Assembly: GCA_963576785.1 (NCBI GenBank)
Contig: OY756147.1
Coordinates: 992,001-1,056,000, forward strand
DNA from: Chlorophyllum brunneum
Taxonomy: Eukaryota > Basidiomycota > Agaricomycetes > Agaricales > Agaricaceae
DNA: 64,000 nt
Direction of reading: 5' to 3'
The notes under the pieces were generated by a model. The model worked only from the letters and a program-made list of their open reading frames with translations, ran no database searches and was not told the origin of the DNA. This document shows positions 40,789-53,690 of this stretch, piece by piece (the stretch's first letter is position 1; each line of letters opens with the position of its first letter). A program made the translations under genes and the position numbers.

Positions 40789-42660
40789 GAAATCCTCAAC
40801 AAAATGCAACGACAGGCAGCCCTCTGGATTACTGGGGCCTTCCGGATGTCCCCCACTGGTGGCGTTGAGTCCCTTGCAGGGCTTATGCCCATCAAACTCT
40901 ATCTCCAAAAGTTGGCCGAACAACAAATGTCGAGGCTTTACACGTTGGACAATGAACACGCATTGACAAGATTGACGAAGGAGTATCATTCTTCCCCCCA
41001 CTGACTTCACATCAAGAATTTCATGGAGATTCAGAAGAAGAAGACACTTGGAGCTGTGATAGATGTTTCATGCCCCACCTCCAAGACTTGTTATGTAAAA
41101 CATTCCAATTCTATTTCCAAAACTATCTGGCCCGGACATAGGTTACTTGACTGCTTCCCTACTAATGTATCTTTTATAGGATTCAACCAGGACAAACCCC
41201 ACCTCTCGAAGACACTTTGGGATGATGTAATGACAAATGCAACGATGGACTTCAGATCTATCATTATTGGCACAGATGGCTTGGTTCACCCCAACTCCAA
41301 CCTGCTTGCTAGCCAGTTCATGGCGGCAGCCACTATTCAACACCTGGATGGAGGAAGCTCTATCATGAAGAGGCTCGGAGGTATGACATTGACTGACACT
41401 GAACTGGTTGCGCAATACCTAGGAATCACCAAGGTACTCGCCACCAATGACTACGACCAGGTTGAGCACATCCATGTGTTCACCGACTCCCTTGCAGCCT
41501 CCTGGCTCCTACTCAACTGCTCGCTGCACTCCTGTCAGCAGCAGTCCATCCTCACCTTGAAAGTGCTCCTGGCTTGGTTCAACAAGTCCGACCAGCACTA
41601 CCTCTCATTCTATCACACTCCATTGAAGTGCAAGTACGGAATACAAAAAGCCACACATGACTGGATTCAGATGGTTGCCTGGCCCAACTGGGGGTAGAAA
41701 TCACTGAGTCCCCAACTCTATTGACTACCTTCGCAAGAAGTCTGCTGAACGTGCCATTCACATATGGTAGGCCATGTTTGGGTTCAAGAAATACAGTGGT
41801 AGCTCCTTCCTCCACCTCCTTGTACAAGCAAACAGGGCCTCTGCTTTACCGTTGCACATCAAGTCTGGTCCCTGGATATGAGAATGTGGATACCAGCCAC
41901 AGCTCTTCACAAGAACATGTCTTGCCATCTTATGCCACACTCTGATTGGTGAATACCAACTTCAGTTCTTCCCCAACAAGGATCTATCTTGCTACTACTG
42001 CAACAATCAAATGGTCCAGACTAGGTCACACATTCTCTATCATTGTAACAACTTCGATCATCACATTGGCGTTGACACCATCAAAACACTCGTCAACTTC
42101 TTGTGTCACAACCCCACTGCATTCAGCTTCCCTCCGGAGCCTGATTGTCCTTATATCTGCACTGGTTCAGTACCCCCGTTACATCGTCGTCAAGTTCATC
42201 AGAGGTTCGGGTCTGTGCCCACATGAGTCCTTTCTTCTTTCCCTTTTTCTTATGCTCTTCTGGTTATGGATTTCAACTTCATTTCTCTATCTCTCCCCCT
42301 TCCCGCTTGTCTACTATTTTATATAGTTTTCCTTCAATGTCCATCTCTTCCATGGTATCTGGGCAAAATGCCCCTCCACACGCTAGTACTGTTTGTTGTT
42401 CTCCCTTGTGTTTGCGAGTCGATAGTTCTTTTCTCTATCAATTTCTCTCTCTTACCCTCTCTCTCTCCAAACTCCTTTCATCCTTTTTCCTGCCATTCAA
42501 CTTAGGTACCAAACATCTCTCTAGCGTATGTGCTAGATGGTGTTGAGTCTCATGGGGTTAGTTTGTGAATAGTTTACTTTCCTTGCTCTGAACATTCTGT
42601 ATGTTATGTCTTGTATGTATGTACATGCAGACTGCAATCGAGTACCGCTATATAAATTGT

Positions 42661-42695
<35 letters not shown>
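39970..42695 (+). pseudogene. LINE C copy 3: RT, RNase H, 3' UTR, poly(A)
   Basis: Plus-strand LINE C from the RT palm to its 3' end: FDVTQFFPSLNHDLL, FVDDSTLVTQ, RNase H (IIGTDGLVHPNSNLLASQF, TDTELVAQY, FTDSLAAS) and a Cys/His remnant near 41990-42060. Stops near 40747, 41004 and 41695 break the frame. The 3' UTR is pyrimidine-rich and ends TTGATTTA before a ~30-bp poly(A) (42666-42695). The 5' part was lost at the joint with LINE B (39970). Confidence 0.85.
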
Positions 42696-42698
<3 letters not shown>

Positions 42699-44426
42699 TT
42701 TGGACATAATAGTCCATCAGTGTCATATATATGCAAGTATAGTGCATATTTCCAAGTAAGGCAGAGTAAGAAGTTGATAATGATGTTGCTGGATCATAGT
42801 GGTAGTATGAGTGGTATAGCTTCAGAAAACTTGTCATAGTCCCTGACATAGGTTCAAAGTTTGGACATAACAAAGGCTGCATCCTCTGACTTACATTATG
42901 CCACCTTTCCTCATGTATTTCATGAGCTGACTGATTGTTGTTGCTCCTATTATGCTATTGGACACCATTGGTGTTTCAAGGGACTCCATAGTTATTATTG
43001 ACTCATTATGTGTAGTCATTGTTGTCATTTGCACTTACTATAGCTGCATTCCATATGACTAGCTCTTCAGTATTATTCATCTAATATTTGTCATTGAGGC
43101 TACACCCTCTGACTCACATTATGCACCATTTCCTCATATATTTCATGAGCTGACTGATTGCTGTCACTCTAATTATGCTACTGGACACTGCTGATAATAT
43201 TGCAGTGTTACAAGGGACTCCATAGTCATTTACTGACTCATTATGCCTATTATTACTCATAGGTCTTAGGGTTTGCAACCCAGACAATTAGTTTATAAAG
43301 CAGCATGTATTCCCTTATGTTTCCTTAGACAATCTACTCAATTTCTTACCTTGCTCTACTTGACTCTCAGCAACTCTTATTAGTACTTTACTGTCCTACT
43401 AACCACACTATCAGTAAGTCAGATTATCCATCTGCTACTGTGTGTTACTGTGCTGTTTAACAGTCATTACTCACAAGTCTTAGGGTTTTGCATCCCAGAC
43501 ATTAGTATATAAAGTAGTATGTATTTATTCTTTAGACAATCTACTTGATTTCTATCTGGCTCTACTCAACTACTTTAGCAACTCTTACTTAATTCTACCA
43601 CAGACCAACCAACTTATCAGTAAGTCAGATTGTCCATCTGCTACTGTGTAGTACTGTGCTGTTCAAGCCCTGCTTTAAATATTGATGATGTAAAAAAAAA
43701 AAAAAAGGGGTAGAGGTCACTCTAGAGAATAAGATGCCTGGTGGAGGTAAAAGTGTACTTACAAAGATTGGGGAAGATGGAACATGTAGACCATTACCAG
43801 TCAACAACATTGCTCCATCACCATCAGGCAAGGGTTCTCTCAGGAATATACCCAAGTATTTAATGTTAGACATTTACAGTAGATAACTAGTGCTAATACC
43901 ACAATGATCAAGTTTTGGCAAATCAATGATGGTGGTAAGAGGAAAAGAAGGGATGTCTATACAGCTCTGGATTGATAGGCCTGACACAAACCATGGACAA
44001 GTAGGAAGATGGAGCATGAGAAGAGAATGTCAGGGGGACATTGGGGGTACTCACAAAGATTGAGGACAATGGAACATGTGGACCATCATCAGCCCCACAA
44101 TAATTGAGGTTTCACAAATTGATGATTGTAGTAAGAGTGAAAGAAGGGATGTGTTATTCAAGGTATATCACAACTTACTCAAACATTAAAACCATTTTGT
44201 CCCTCACTGTCAGGTGCCAGATGTGGGACTATTTGCATTTGGAGTATGGAGTCAATCACTTTAGTAGTTCAGACACTATTCAAGAATTTGTCAGGAACAG
44301 AAAATCATTGACAGGGTTTTGTCCCCTACTGTACTTCATAATAGTCACAGCCACATCACCCCTTGTTTTCAAGTTTACACTCTAATCATGGACAGCTAGG
44401 GATAGTGTTTTGGGTACTCTACTATA
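42696..44426. repeat. Gene-free interval of diverged direct repeats
   Basis: No coding gene seen. Two ~200-bp units (about 42880-43080 and 43090-43260) share CATGAGCTGACTGATTG and GGACTCCATAGT. Two ~215-bp units (about 43250-43470 and 43470-43690) share TCTTAGGGTTT, a TATAAAG-like box, and ATCAGTAAGTCAGATT; the second ends in a poly(A) at about 43692-43706. A further pair of blocks (43757-43970 and 44044-44160) share CACAAAGATTG and GAAAGAAGGGATGT. This looks like one or more decayed retroposons with tandem leader-like units; the family is not recognised. Confidence 0.55.
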
Positions 44427-46391
44427 CTAGAACAATCGTACACTTTTAATACTGTCCATGCCCTTCACCATCTCCTCGGTTGAACCACCGACTTTCTCTG
44501 CAGCACGCCATGTCCTCCCGCTTCCCCTTTCCAAGCCCAAGGAATCCAATAACTTATCTGCCGTGCTGGGGATAAAGGGCTGAAGGCAGATGCCCAATAC
44601 CCGGAGAGTTTCAATTGCAGTGATATAACTTGCATAGACCAACTCGGTTGAAGTCGGATTTTGCCAAGGCGCAATGTCCGTGAGCGTTTTGTTAGCCTAG
44701 GCCCGCTGATATCAACCAAAGAGGAATGGTGACTAAGGGGGTAACATACCACGCGCATTAACTCAGTCAGGTGTTGCAGTGCCTCTGCGATCTCTAGCTT
44801 CTCCATTTCCCGTTTCACCTTGGCTGGAGTGTCACGGCTCAGGTTCATAAGCCCGATCAGAGCCATGCTGTGAGCATCATCTTTCACTGCATGATGTTCT
44901 CGGATACTCCTGAATGACCGACGGGGAGCAGTCGCAGCACGCGCAACGAACTTAGGTGAGGTTACACGAAGAAAATAGTTGCCAAGCATAGACTGAATCT
45001 CGCGGCTGTGTTTCTCGAGCTGAGAACGCGACCAATCTAAAGTCATTCAGAGTATGCTGGATATTAGAAGTTGATGGCACATACCGACATCCGAGCGCCA
45101 ACGGCCGCCTACACGAGCAAGATACCACCTCACAACATCAACACCATATTGATTGATAGCTTCTATTGGGTCTGCGACGTTTCCGATGCTCTTGGACATT
45201 TTCTTTTGGTCAACCGTCCAGTGCGCGTGCGCAAGGATCCGACGAGGGAGGGGAAGGCCGAGGGCGAGAAGCATGGAGGGAAGATAGATCGCGTGAAACC
45301 TGTAGCTTAGGTTAGGAAAGGAGCAGCTGGAGTATGATAGTGCTCACTTTAGGATGTCTTTGCCGATGACCTGAAGGTTCGGGGGCCAAGGAGTAGGGAG
45401 CTCCGCGCCTCCAGTGGTGTGAGGGTAGCCTACGCCAGAAAGATAGATCAAAAGCGCGTCAAACCACACATAGACCGTCTGAGACCGATCTCCAGGTACC
45501 TGCACACCCCAGCTCAAGCGTTCTCTTGGCCTGGAAACGCTTAATTCTTCCAGACCCTCACCCTCGTCTTCAACGGCCCCACGTAGGCTTTGCACAACGT
45601 TGGCGTGATATTGCGGGGGATGGATCGCGTCTGGGTGCTTGAGATAATGTAATAGCAGTTGTTGGCGAAAAGCCCCAACGCGAAAAACGTAGTTTTCTTC
45701 TTCGTGCCACTCGACGGCAGATCCAGTTGCAGTTGCGATATGCGCGTCGGGATTTTTAGAGGTAGGAGAACGTGCTACTTGGAGTGCAGTGTAGAAGCAT
45801 TCGTCGGTAATAGAATACCACCCCGAATAGGTGGTCTTATGGATGAGACGCCTATCCCTGAGTTCATTCCAGACGTGTTCGACGGCCCGGTGATGCTTGG
45901 AATCTGAAGTCCGAGAGAAAGTGGTGGACCGGATGTTGGCAGCATCTGCCAGGGCCTAGAAATTAACAAGGACATCTTCAGCAGCGACACGAAACACGAC
46001 TCATGGAACACACCTTAAATCGCTCACTCAATTCATCACAGAACTCGCTTGGAGGTTTGCCAGCGGATGCGGCAGCGCTCTGAATTTTGAGCCCATGCTC
46101 ATCCGTGCCAGTCAGGTAGTGGACAAGATTTGTTGGGTGGGCTATGCGATTATAACGTGCAAATATATCGCCGGTTACAAGAGTATGCAGATGGCCGATG
46201 TGTGGTGCTGAGAACAAGTGTCGTGGTCAGGCGCTGCCTCGGGGTTGGAAGTCACAAGTTGGCGTACCGGCATTTGGATAGAAGATGGGAGTAGTGACAT
46301 AGTATGGTTTTCTGTCTGCAGCAGTGTGGGAGCTGCGACATAACACAGCCCGCCGTCCCCGACACCGGGCAGCACAACGAGCAGCCCACAT
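44427..46391 (-). CDS. MSM1: Mitochondrial methionyl-tRNA synthetase
   Basis: Charges mitochondrial tRNA-Met with methionine (class I aminoacyl-tRNA synthetase). Six exons close in phase to 565 aa: 46391-46268, 46207-46014, 45955-45348, 45299-45085, 45036-44750 and 44696-44427. The ATG at 46391 gives an Arg/Ala-rich start (MWAARCAARCRGRR) that fits a mitochondrial targeting peptide. The class motif lies across intron 1: KPYYVTTPIFYPNA then APHIGHLHT (HIGH). TGTDEHGLKIQ follows, WFDALLIYLSG in the middle, and KKMSKSIGN (KMSKS) in exon 4. The C-terminal part is the helical anticodon-binding region. There is no zinc-knuckle or C-terminal EMAPII extension, which fits the mitochondrial form. The start lies 306 bp from the 3' end of the next gene on the same strand. 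Confidence 0.93.
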
Positions 46392-46697
46392 CCTCGTCAC
46401 CAAAAATGAGTCTTTGCCGGCATCTTCCGCTAACCGTGTTGTGCTATAATTACGACTAACTACTCTTTCTACCCTTCCTCCTCTCTTTCCGTTTCCGTCC
46501 TATAATCGACCCTACAGAAAGCCCAGAGTTCCGTGACATGGCGCTCTCTCCCCCCTCAGTTCCTGTAGAGATCCTCCTCTTCTTCTCAGGCGAGGGACTA
46601 TCCGCCTGCTTTACTGGCACTTCATTAAGCGTTTGCCCTTTCGCATGATCCCGTACAGGCTACAGACGCGTTACTCACGATGGCCAAACCCTAGGGA

Positions 46698-49512
46698 TTA
46701 AATATAGAATCTCACCTTTGCGCCCTCCTTTGCATTTCTCCTCTGCACAACCTGCACATTCTCAATCGAAAACTCCACAATCAAAGACGTCTTCCCTTTC
46801 TTCGCAGGACCATTTTCAATCTCTTCCCTGATTTTCTTGATCCTCGCATCATCCCTCTCCTCCACACCCTTTGCCTTTTCGGCCTTCAATAAATCCTCCA
46901 GCTCTTCCTTGTACCACTGCTCGACTAGCGGTCCTACAGTCGGATTATGATTGGCCCATCGAAGAACACGCAGTGCGTCAGAGTGCTTGTGCATCTCCAC
47001 AAAGCCGTACCCTTTACTCCTACCCTTTCCCGTAATGGTATCAACACGATCTTGCTGACGGACAATCTTAGCTTGCTTAACACTAGTCGCACGGCCGGGA
47101 AGCCGTTTGAGCTTTTTCAGGGGCGGAGCTCCTCCGTCCTCACCTTCAGCCACTGGTGGAGGATCCACGAGCTCTTCAGGAGTCAGTCTATTCCTGTTAC
47201 CCTCCTTGACTTCTGCTTCAAAGGCACGAGTAGCGTGGAGCGCCAAACGCTTGAGTACACGTTCTGTTGCGAATATTGGAATCTGTCGCACGCTCAGTCG
47301 CGTACGAGAGATAAACAAAGAAGGATTGGATTTGAGCAGTGCTCTCCTTGCGTTGTACGAAGTTGTTCTTCGCTCGAGGTCTGCAGGTGCAAGGTCCTGA
47401 GTAAGTGGTGAGTTGGGCAAAACAACTAGGACACCAGCATCAGCTTCAAGGGGAGTATTAGATACTCTAAGTCCACCTACCTCCCTCTTTGAGTAGATAC
47501 ATATTTCGCTTATCCGCCTTTTGACGAGCCTTCTCTCCCTCTTCCTTTAATTTGGAGGCCTGATCTCGGGTGACTGCTCTCACTACATCTAATGTACGTC
47601 CATGCAAGACCAAACTTTGGGCCAAACTTGAAGAAGGGTCCGGCGTCAAGATGGAAGGCAATACAAATGGGTTCTTTTTGACAGGCTGAAAACAAGTGAG
47701 GGAGTGTAAAAGTAAATTGAAAGGGATAGCATACAGCAGGATTATTCCCCGTCGTTTCTTTTCGTAGGAGGTCACTATGCTCGATAACCCTGTCAGCGTC
47801 ATCCCTGTTCCAAAAGCATGCAAAACCTGTTCCACGAGATCGACTCGTTTCTGGATCCATGGTAATTCGAGCGTAGCGCAAGGGTCCAAACTCGCGGAAT
47901 AGCGTCCGTAGCTCATCTTCAGTTGCGGTAAAAGGAACATTTCGGACGAACAATGTGGTTCCGACCTCTGGAGGAGGGAGTTGGGGCTTGACAGGCCCAT
48001 CCTCCTCATCTTCGTCCTGCGACAGTGCACTATCCTCACCTCCTGAATGAGGCCCAATGGTTTCTTCGGCACCTTCATCCTCTCCGCTCTCATCGCGACT
48101 CTCATTCTCACCGCCTGCGTTAGCCATCTCTACATCACTGCCCGGGTCTTGCCCAGCCTTGGTCTTTTCTCCTTCCCACTTGTCCTTACTTAACACCCAG
48201 TCGACCGCAATGGCTCGTTCAGACACATTCTTTTCGGGCTTTCCTTCATTTTCCTCGCATTCCTCGCCTTCACCTCCCTCCTCCTCTTTGACCTCCCCAG
48301 ACTCCTTTAATTTCCGCTCAAGCCTTTTCTGTTTTTTTTTCTTCTGCTTGTCCGAAACCATCGTTTCGGCCGTCCCAGCACGGACAAGTTTTCCGTTACA
48401 TTCTTCGATGGCCCTCTCCGCGTCCTTCTTGCTCAACATCCAGACGAATGCGAACCCTTTCGTCCGTGCCTTCCGGCCTTCGCCTTCGGCCTTGACCTCG
48501 GTGGTCGGAATATGAATCTCATGAATGGGTCCATACGGAAGGAACACGGCCCGTAGATCTTGCTCCGTGATGTTAAATGGCAAATTACGAACGATGAGAC
48601 GACTGGCGTGGCTTGGTACAAAAGCAGTAGTAGACCTGCCGTCAGAGCCTTGTCTTATTTTGGATTTAGTCGGATTTGTGGTCTTGGATAAACTTTCCAA
48701 TCGCTTTTTGAGGGTTACAGAGAGCAGCGAGCCTTTGAAGACATGGGCATGAAGTTTGATGACGGCGTTATTTGCAGCGGCCGGCGTCGAGAACAGTACA
48801 TGTGCTAAAGACGAGTCAAGGAGGGAAATAGAATAGAAACAAGGCGAGCAACGCACCAACACTTGGATCCTCCGTGCCGTCTTCCAACTTGTGCGGCCAG
48901 TCGACTTTTTCTGCACCGTCATACTTTCTCATCTTCTTCCAAAGCTGGTTTGGATCGAGAGCTCGTGGCAGACCAGAAACCACGATGGTACGAATGGCGA
49001 CGGGGTCATGAGGTGTTTTTGGTCTAGATGGATGCGATGCAGGCCTGGGCTTGGGTTCTTTCTTCTCCACTCCATCTTCTTTTGGTTTGTGTTTCGACTG
49101 CCATAAAGAAATTCGGACCAACGGCCAATTAACTCGAGTCGAACTGACGACACCTTGTGTTCAGCCCATTCAACTCTCAATTTTCTGCCCACAAGAGCGA
49201 TGCCCTGGCTTGAAATTTTCTGATAGGCAGACTCGGCGTCTTCCTTGATGGAGAAAGAGACGTAGCCAACGCCCTTCGAGACGCCCGTTCCATGTTCTGT
49301 GACCACGAAGGCTGATCGCACAGGAGCAATATCGGAGAAGAGTGTCTGGAGATCGACAGAGGTAGCAGTGTATGGTAGATTAGAAACGAACAATGTCGAC
49401 CTGGATTCTGTTGAGTGGGGAACAAGGATGGACGCTGTCGAGCTCACCCATGTGCAGCAGCGGAATCTGGAGTGTCGTCTTCAGCGTCGTGTTTTCGCTT
49501 TCCAAGCGACAT
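46698..49512 (-). CDS. NOP4: Nop4/RBM28-like ribosome biogenesis factor with four RRMs
   Basis: A nucleolar RNA-binding protein needed for 60S subunit maturation in yeast (Nop4/Nop77; human RBM28). Six exons in phase give 851 aa: 49512-49448, 49400-49154, 49097-48857, 48804-47735, 47685-47481 and 47425-46698. RRM1 has TLFVSNLPYT and GVGYVSF; RRM2 has TIVVSGLP; RRM3 has RLIVRNLPFNI and KGFAFVWM; RRM4 has TLFVRNVPFTAT and GTGFACFW. A long acidic, Lys-rich linker separates RRM3 and RRM4. The C-terminal part contains RLSVRQIP and a weak RRM-like GYGFVEM. The N-terminal KRKH is typical of nucleolar proteins. It shares a 105-bp promoter interval with the divergent UBX gene. Confidence 0.9.
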
Positions 49513-49617
49513 TATGGGGCAAGTGATATGTCTGAATACAAATCACTGGCGTATTTGGACCCTGGAGAGCCAAACAGGGCAGTGCAGCGCCCGTGGCTTT
49601 CGTGAACAAGAACAGCG

Positions 49618-51596
49618 ATGAGCAACCTCACCGACAGCCAGCAGCGTGCCCTCGACCAGCTCCGCGAGCTCACAAACGGAGGCAGCGACGACGTGTCTAT
49701 CAGTGTTCTTGAAAGCACCGGGTGGGATGTCGAGGTACGTCTTCGCCGAGTTCTGCCCCCCTCAGGCCTCAACCACCCAATTTCAAGCGAGCAGCCGAGC
49801 TCATCTTTGGCGGTGGGACGGGTAACTCTCACCAGCCAGCGTCCACCTCAACCAAATCTACTATGGAGTCTTTCCAGCTAGACGACAGCGCACAAGGTCA
49901 AGGCCAGGTGTCATCAGTACGCCCGTGCTTCCAATGCTCACCCGTCCTCAGCTTGCTGACTCTACTGCAGAACCCAAGGGGTCTATATACACTGGCACGG
50001 CCCCTTTTATCTCTCCTCGCATTCCCTCTCCACATCCTTTCAAGTGTCTTCCGCTTCATATTTAGTATCCTGCGGATACCAGTCCCCCAATTTCGCTTCT
50101 CAACTCTCAATTTTTACCGTCCCTTACGACCTCGACCGAGCCATCGAGGCGGGCTCGACAAATGGGTTAGGGAACTCGAGGAAGAGCTCGGCGCTGTTTG
50201 TATTGGTCGCCTAGCAACTTCACCTGGGTTGACATCGACTACTGGCATGGAAGCTGGGCCCTCGCGATTAACAGCTCGCAATGCGCAGTCAGACGACCCT
50301 CTAGCTGAGGGCAGAAAACTCTTACCAGACTTTGTCATCTCCAGCTACGAGGAATTCCTGAGAACTTGCCAACGTGAACTCAAGATCGGTTGTGTCATCC
50401 TTCTCACCGAGGAACACGACGATACTCCGGAATTCAAAAGGTGAACCCCACGGTTCTTTGGCACTTGATCATAGCTTACGCGGAGTTCAGGGCTACCTTG
50501 ACCAACCCGGACTTCGTCAAGACCCTCCACAACAACAATATGCTCGTCTGGGGTGGAGACGTCCGGGACCTCGAGGCATGGAATGGTCTGTCAGACTTGG
50601 ATTCGCTACTCGTCAGTCACTTACCCCTGCTTATCAGCCTCTGAAAAACTTCAAGCCACAACATACCCTTTCATTGCCTTTGTTGCGCTCCAACCCAAGC
50701 GAACACCGACCTCGTCCTCATCCATCCCACGTTCCTCCAACTCTCAACAGCCAGCCCTAACCGTCCTTTCCCGTCATCAAGGCAAACCTTATCCCTCCGG
50801 CACAGGTCCCACATCCGCACAAGCCCTCATTGACCATCTTGACCGACAACTTTTCCCTCGTGTGAACCCATTCCTCGAACGTCTCCGCGTTCAACAGCGT
50901 GAACGTGATCGTGATCGTCAACTGCGCGAAGAACAAGATCGTGCATTCCAAGAGGCAGCCCGACGCGATAGGGAACGCATTGAAGCAAAGATTGCAGCAG
51001 AGAGAGCAGAAGCAGAAGCTAGACGTAAGGTAGAAGAAACGGCAAAAGCAGCGGCACTCAAGAAGGAACAGGAAGCGGCAGAGGCAAGGCGAAAGCAAGA
51101 ACTCAGGATGGTCTGGCGCTGTTGGACAAGAAAGGCCATCGTCAGTCCGATGGGTGCAGCAGGCGGTGGTCTTCGTATTGCTGTTCGCTTAGCAACTGGA
51201 ACCCGCCTCGTGCAGAATTTCTCGCCAACGACAAGTCTGACTGCCCTATACGCGTTTGTCGATTCTCAGCTCATCCCTTCCAACTTTGAACAACAAGACG
51301 ACCCCATCACGCCCCCAGAGGGCACCGAAAATGGCGAAAAGGCAATCGAAGTTCAAATTCATTCTGTTGGGAGTGCAGCAGATTGGTGGGGGTTCCAGTT
51401 GGTTACCGCCTATCCAAGATCCGAGATACCCTGGAAGCGTGGTGTCCAACTTGGAGAGCTGGCCATGCTCAGAGGAGGTGGACAGATCGTTGTTGAGATG
51501 TTGGGAAGTCCACGGAGCTCTGTCGAGCGCAGCACCCCAAGCCCCGGAGGTGGTGACGACGATGACGATTACAAGACAGAGTCAGATGAGGAGTAG
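49618..51596 (+). CDS. FAF2/UBXD8-type UBA-UAS-UBX protein
   Basis: Probable Cdc48/p97 adaptor at the ER or lipid droplet surface, acting in ER-associated degradation. Five exons in phase give 586 aa: 49618-49734, 49788-49907, 49971-50440, 50491-50585 and 50638-51596. Order: N-terminal UBA-like region (QQRALDQLRELTN), a hydrophobic hairpin (LLSLLAFPLHILSSVFRFIF) for monotopic membrane insertion, a thioredoxin-like UAS domain (YEEFLRTCQRELKIGCVIL ... PDFVKTLHNNNMLVWGGDV), a long charged coiled coil (RERDRDRQLREEQDR), and a C-terminal UBX domain (RIAVRLATGTRLVQNF ... GFQLVTAYPRSEIPW). Fission yeast Ucp10 and human FAF2 share this layout. The 5' splice site of intron 4 (GTCTGT) is weak. The gene converges on the light-chain gene with 98 bp between stops. 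Confidence 0.88.
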
Positions 51597-51694
51597 GAGT
51601 AACTGCATGTGTTTTGTTACATGTAATAATCATTAATGTTGGAGGACGTATACATGAATAAGGGTACAGAGCACAGATATATGAAAGCTGCTGT

Positions 51695-52370
51695 TCACTG
51701 GCTGAGGATAGTGCGGACAAAAGATTCGTAATTGATGTTACCATCCCTACGAGAAATGAGTGAATCATATAAGCTAGGACGAGGAGATACACTCACGCGC
51801 CGATCTGAACACCTTTAAGGAGCTCGTCAACTTCTTCATCGGTCATCTTTTCGCCTAGTTGGGTAAGAACATATCGGAGTTCACCAGCACCAATGAAGCC
51901 GTTGCCCTCCTTGTCAAAGACCTGGAATCCACGAATGAACTCCTCTGAACTGGCGGTCAGAAACGGTATCATGTTGATGCAGATGAACGCACCAGGAGTG
52001 CCTGCAGGCTTGAATCCATCGGGACGATTGAGAATGTTGAGAAACGTCCTGTAGTCGACTAGATCGAGGGGATGAACTGATGAACCACCACCCACCCAGA
52101 ATACACGTACCATCGCGAGGAGAAGACGCGACAATTTCTGCAACCTCTGCCTGTGTTGGGTTCTGTCCGAGGGCACGAAGGAGATCCCCTAGAACTTCGC
52201 GGGGAACAGCACCAGTGCCGCGCTTGTCAAAAAGAGCAAATGCCTCCTTATACTCTGCAAAGCCATCAGCACTGGAAGTTTGGCCTTGCGGTATGCGCAC
52301 CTGCGTTGTCGCTCTAGCCGCAAATGCATCAGTATTTTTGAAAAACTTGGTGAGGAGGAAAGCATACCAT
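51695..52370 (-). CDS. CDC4: Cdc4-type essential myosin light chain (EF-hand)
   Basis: Binds IQ motifs of myosin in the cytokinetic ring (fission yeast Cdc4, budding yeast Mlc1). Five exons in phase give 158 aa: 52370-52368, 52300-52111, 52076-51993, 51944-51797 and 51746-51695. The C-terminal half matches Cdc4 closely: [38 protein letters not shown] and DELLKGV. EF-hand loops look degenerate, as in other light chains (DKRGTG, DKEGNG). The first exon is proposed as the ATG alone; an alternative is an upstream ATG near 52421 reading MVECQIRK without intron 1. With the first choice only 48 bp separate this ATG from that of the divergent neighbour. Confidence 0.88.
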
Positions 52371-52418
52371 GGTTGTTGTGGGTAGAGATTGGAGATCTTC
52401 CTAATTTGGCACTCTACC

Positions 52419-53338
52419 ATGGACATCCACAACACCGACAACAATCCGCCACGGCATGCCATAGAATCAGACGACGAGGACGAGCTCAATCCCCTCCAGC
52501 ACTCGAACCCCTCGACAGAACTCGACGTGAAACTCCTCGGTGACATCCCAGCACACCGTAGCCTTGTTGTAGCCACTGGTGACCCTGGTGCGTTCTGGGC
52601 CGGGGGTGCTGATCTTGGAGAGCAGACTGGCGCTGTTGCAGTCAACGGCGTGCAGATTGGATTGATGTTCAGTCCATCGTGGACAAAGGCAAATATTATC
52701 GTCTCAGAGGGACTCTCGCGCCTGCCTGTATGGGCAATGCATCCGTATGCGCAAACCACGATTGACAGTCTCAAGCCCACAAGGTACTCCTCTCTCCCCC
52801 ACATTATAACCTTTGTTTACATTCACCAGTGTCGCGCTTCTGGACGAATACGCAGTGCCCTCCTATATCACCAGCACCCCAGTTCCCGCCACCGAGGCAC
52901 CTATTCGCTACCTCTCAACCAATAGCTTCGACTCCGTATGTTCTAATATCTAATCATATCTTATCTCTGCTCATGCATCTGCGTCATCAGGGAGGCAAGG
53001 CACAGCCGTTTGCTCCCCCAAACCTCGTCAACACCACCTCCGCCTCCTTCCTGTCCATTCTCACCTCCTCCGGCGTCCTCGGGACTCTCCTCCTCCTCCC
53101 CACTCCCAACACCCTCAAACCCGCTCCGCGTACTATTGAACCAAGCAACGTCACCCACCTCACCCAAGACGTTACAGATTGGTCCACTGCTACTATGGAC
53201 CAAGTTCAGCAGTTAATGTTTCGTGCAATAAATGAACCTGAGAATCACTCGTGGCAGCCAAAGGGCGGTCGTCTCTCCTCCAAATCCACTCCAGCTTCCC
53301 GTCGCTCTGAGATTGGTGAAGGGGGGATGTATATATAA
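52419..53338 (+). CDS. Probable proteasome assembly chaperone 1-like protein
   Basis: Three exons in phase (52419-52783, 52830-52935, 52991-53338) give 272 aa. The N terminus is acidic and disordered (ESDDEDELNPL), followed by a beta-rich domain (LVVATGDPGAFWAGGADLG, VNGVQIGLMFSP, NIIVSEGLSRLPVWAMH), a segment VALLDEYAVPSYI, and a C-terminal part LVNTTSASFLSILTSSGV with ATMDQVQQLMFRAINE. The layout suggests the PAC1/Pba1 family, which pairs with PAC2 to help assemble the 20S proteasome alpha ring; this family diverges fast, so the assignment is from general pattern only. It is divergent from the light-chain gene with a very short shared promoter. Confidence 0.5.
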
Positions 53339-53690
53339 GTGTAGCATCACAGTTCACCCCTGGATGCTCTTTGGCAGGTCCAATAATACTATATTGTTCG
53401 TCACACGACCGTATAGGCCTCTCGACGGTCTTGGGACTAGGCAGTCTAGGCAGTACAAGATATTTTGCAACTCTACCAATTATCCAATTACCCATTGTGT
53501 ATATTTTATATTCCCTTTTGACTCTGAGAAGTATCGTCCACCCCCAATATTACATATAAGCGCTTACCTCACATCAACGAGTTCAATTTTAGGGTCTATT
53601 AGTTCAGACGAGTATGGCTAGATAATGCGGGGTATCGGTTGTAACATAACAAGAGAGTAATAAAAACGCATGCATAATAAGCAACCCGGC

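Noticed and set aside
47107..49106. Plus-strand frames rich in Ser and Phe opposite the Nop4-like gene
   Set aside because: They are antisense shadows of acidic and RRM-coding exons whose phases close on the minus strand.
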